Shown: piece by piece, positions 62,028 to 64,000 of the stretch
How positions within the stretch are numbered: position 1 is the first letter of the stretch
How the letters are laid out: every line of letters begins with the position of its first letter
From: Cymodocea nodosa
Lineage: Eukaryota; Streptophyta; Magnoliopsida; Alismatales; Cymodoceaceae
Assembly: GCA_036874045.1 (NCBI GenBank)
Contig: CM072344.1
Coordinates: 13,426,501-13,490,500, forward strand
DNA: 64,000 bases
Reading direction: 5' to 3'
The notes under the pieces: model-generated
Database searches by the model: none
Told to the model about the DNA's origin: nothing
What the model saw: the letters and a program-made list of their open reading frames with translations, nothing else
Program-made: the position numbers and the translations under genes

Positions 62028-63220
62028 GTCCTCGTTCTCTTTTAAAGAAAGATTAACTACACCCTTAAGGATTTTGTTTAAGTCTGTTTTAAAAAATTTT
62101 CAGTATGCCTCTATATTGAATAATCCTATGTAAGTGTTCTTACTAATCATTTAGTGTTAGGAGAACGAATCCATATACTAAACTCTTAACATATAGTAAA
62201 TTGCAGAAAATTAATTACATACTAGTCTAAAGCTTTGCTCTAAATAAATAATTTTTGACAAATGAAGTTGAATTAGTTGATTCTCCTTCCAATTCCCTCA
62301 ACAAGTTTTTTCATCTTTCCTCAATTGCTGGTAACCAGTAAATAACATTTTGTTCTTGTATTTATAATGCACGTCCATAATGCAGATGAATGTCATTGCA
62401 AGAACGTGTCTTATAACGTACAGTGTAGTTCCTATTTTTATAGATACGTGTTCCACTTCTAATTTTTAAATTTTAGTAACTGCTAGACCCATCAAGTCTA
62501 GTTTGTGGAGAAAAGAATAACTATTCAGCTAACTCCACAGACTAACTTCGTTAAGTTACAATTAACTCAACGGAGTGACCTCGGTTACTGTTCCTAACTA
62601 ACCTCATTGAGTTACAACTAACTCAACGAATTAGCTTTAGACTTCTGTTTGCTAACTCCATAAACTAACTTCATTGAGTTACAAATAACTCAACGGAATG
62701 ACCGTATATTCTATTATTGACTTCGTAGAGTTAAGGTTAACTCCACGAACTAACTTCGTTGAGTTAACACTTAGCAAATCTTCTTAAGAAACCTACTTCT
62801 CATATTGACTTATATATTTCTTTTCCTGCATATTATAAACTTAAATACATAGAATTAATGCAATGTTCAATTTCAAATTCATTAATTACGAACATTATAT
62901 GTATATTTTAACTCACAGTTCATTTCCTATTATGTAAAAAATAGAATTTCTTCCAACTGTAAACATATTCAAGTGTTTCTTAAATAGTCGTGCCTTTAAA
63001 TACATCTTCATTCAATTTCTTTTAGAACAGTTTTGTAATGTTTCAAACAAAAATATATATATTAGAATTTCAATACAGCTTTAAATCATTCATTCACATT
63101 CATAAAATTTCAAAAAGCATATTGATTCTCAAATAGTGTATATATATATATATATATATATAGTGTGTTGAAATTACATTTAATTTGATATATTTCAGTA
63201 CAAGTAGATGAATAATACAT
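62028..63220 (-). other. Spacer between the two E ORFs with hairpin cluster
   Basis: Non-coding. 62515-62775 holds about six close GTTGAGTTA/TAACTCAAC pairs in a row. A (TA)n run lies at 63138-63162. I see no gene. Confidence 0.6.
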
Positions 63221-64000
63221 TTAATCTCTATTCTTTAGTTCATCTACTTCCTTTTGAAGTTTTTCTAATTGTTGCTCTAATTGATTGATACATTCTAAAG
63301 CTAATGAAGATTCTCCAATAGGTTCTGTAATCCTAGCAGCAACATCAGTAGCATAACTTCTATACTCCATTGAAATGGCCTTGGAATTCATCCTTTTTGA
63401 TGTCCATTTCGTGAAGTCAATGTCTTCAATCATTAGTACTGATATCAAGTCCCCAAAGAATAATTTCTTCTTTGCCATTCTGATCTTTGATAGGATAACT
63501 TGGCACCAGTTCACATGAACTTTATTTATAACGGCATACATGGCCCATTTGACAAACTAACTCAATTCTACATCATGGTCAAGCATTTGATAGATAGTTT
63601 TAATTAAAATGTTTGCCACCATTTGTGCTTTCCCTTTCAAATGCTTCATTCTATTAAGAATTGGCACACTAGGATTGATGGCTAAACATGCTTTGATTTC
63701 TTATTCTGTCCATTCCACAACAGCTGTATTTTCCAGAATTTTTGCTCTTTCATTTCTAAATCCAAATAAATTGTAGAGAAGCTTGGGTGTTATCTATATC
63801 TTAACTTGCTCCACATTTGAAATTAATATTCCATCTTCTTCCGTCAGATTAGCATAAAAACTAGACATTAGCTTTTCATACAGTGCATGCCCTTTTGTCT
63901 ATGGAATAAATTCCAGTTGGCCTTGGAATTCAAATAATTCATAGATATCTTCCATTCTAATCCAGTTTATTGGCCTATTGTAAATAATGTCGTACCTCTT
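63221..64000 (-). pseudogene. Putative plant transposon protein domain ORF, degenerate
   Basis: Read from the right edge in a single frame: IYELFEFQGQLEFIP*, LYEKLMSSFYANLTEEDG, NLFGFRNERAKIL, then after more stops AINPSVPILNRMKHLKGKA and, from 63541, MYAVINKVHVNWCQVIL to a TAG at 63221. This order (Y-x-x-L-x-x-FYANL, a G-x-x-V segment, INRLLG-like, ALL/YAVI-x-x-x-x-VNVG) matches the 'putative plant transposon protein' domain often encoded in Athila/Tat-like elements. The tail LEQQLEKLQKEVDELKNR is coiled coil. Four in-frame stops lie in 63541-64000. The N-terminus is outside the window. Its molecular role is not established. Confidence 0.7.

Larger units (their letters stand above)
48429..64000 (-). 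mobile_element. Athila-like LTR element E carrying an F-box pseudogene (5' end beyond window)
   Basis: On the minus strand, from the right edge: degenerate plant-transposon ORF (64000-63221), degenerate gag (62027-60850), F-box pseudogene (60598-59554), a non-coding stretch shared with M1 (58870-57531), a polypurine tract (57530-57518) and the 3' LTR. That LTR starts TGTTTGGAATG at 57517 and now ends near 48429, because other LTRs split it into 57517-56471, 52905-52618 and 48913 to about 48429. No protease, RT, RNase H or integrase was recognised, so it is non-autonomous. Family assignment rests on the Athila-like gag and the tRNA-Asp-like tract of its LTR family. Confidence 0.75.

Overview
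The window is AT-rich nuclear DNA from a flowering plant. It has one intact multi-exon plant gene, GT-AG introns, 72-nt LRR exons, and plant-type LTR retrotransposons (Athila-like Ty3/gypsy, Ty1/copia, a Cassandra-type element carrying 5S rRNA sequence). It also has PIF/Harbinger, hAT and L1 remnants. The species cannot be told from the sequence. No tRNA gene, organellar DNA or CRISPR array was seen.

Layout: 1-15 kb is gene-poor. It holds one possible acidic-protein exon at the left edge, tandem repeats (about 118 bp and 31 bp units at 3.6-4.5 kb), a pair of direct LTR-like repeats (6.9-9.0 kb), a Harbinger remnant (9.6-11.1 kb), a hAT remnant (12.0-12.8 kb) and an L1 ORF1 remnant (13.2-13.9 kb). 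15.0-24.6 kb is the only convincing functional gene: a minus-strand, nine-exon gene for a 633-residue secreted/membrane protein with a malectin-like domain, LRRs, one TM helix and no kinase. It is the apparent counterpart of Arabidopsis At1g25570. Its fifth intron is 5,991 bp and packed with transposon debris. 25-35 kb holds foldback elements, a MYB/SANT-like remnant, a solo LTR with perfect TSD, a copia gag remnant and two Cassandra-like copies.

35.7-46.8 kb is a minus-strand PIF/Harbinger element (MYB-like ORF, then transposase). One LTR is inserted in its first transposase exon, and an Athila-like element sits in its next intron, directly behind the splice donor. Each of these insertions carries a further LTR. 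48.4-64 kb is the 3' LTR and interior of a minus-strand Athila-like element. The LTR was hit by four further solo LTRs nested up to three deep, most with recognisable 5-bp TSDs. The interior has a degenerate plant-transposon ORF, a degenerate gag and, where pol would be expected, a decayed intronless F-box gene.

The most unusual signal is a recurring hairpin design, arm-(A/G)GTTA-short loop-TAAC(T/C)-arm', present in arrays inside several otherwise different LTR families. Each family uses its own arm sequence (GTTGA, TTTCGG or GTAAA).
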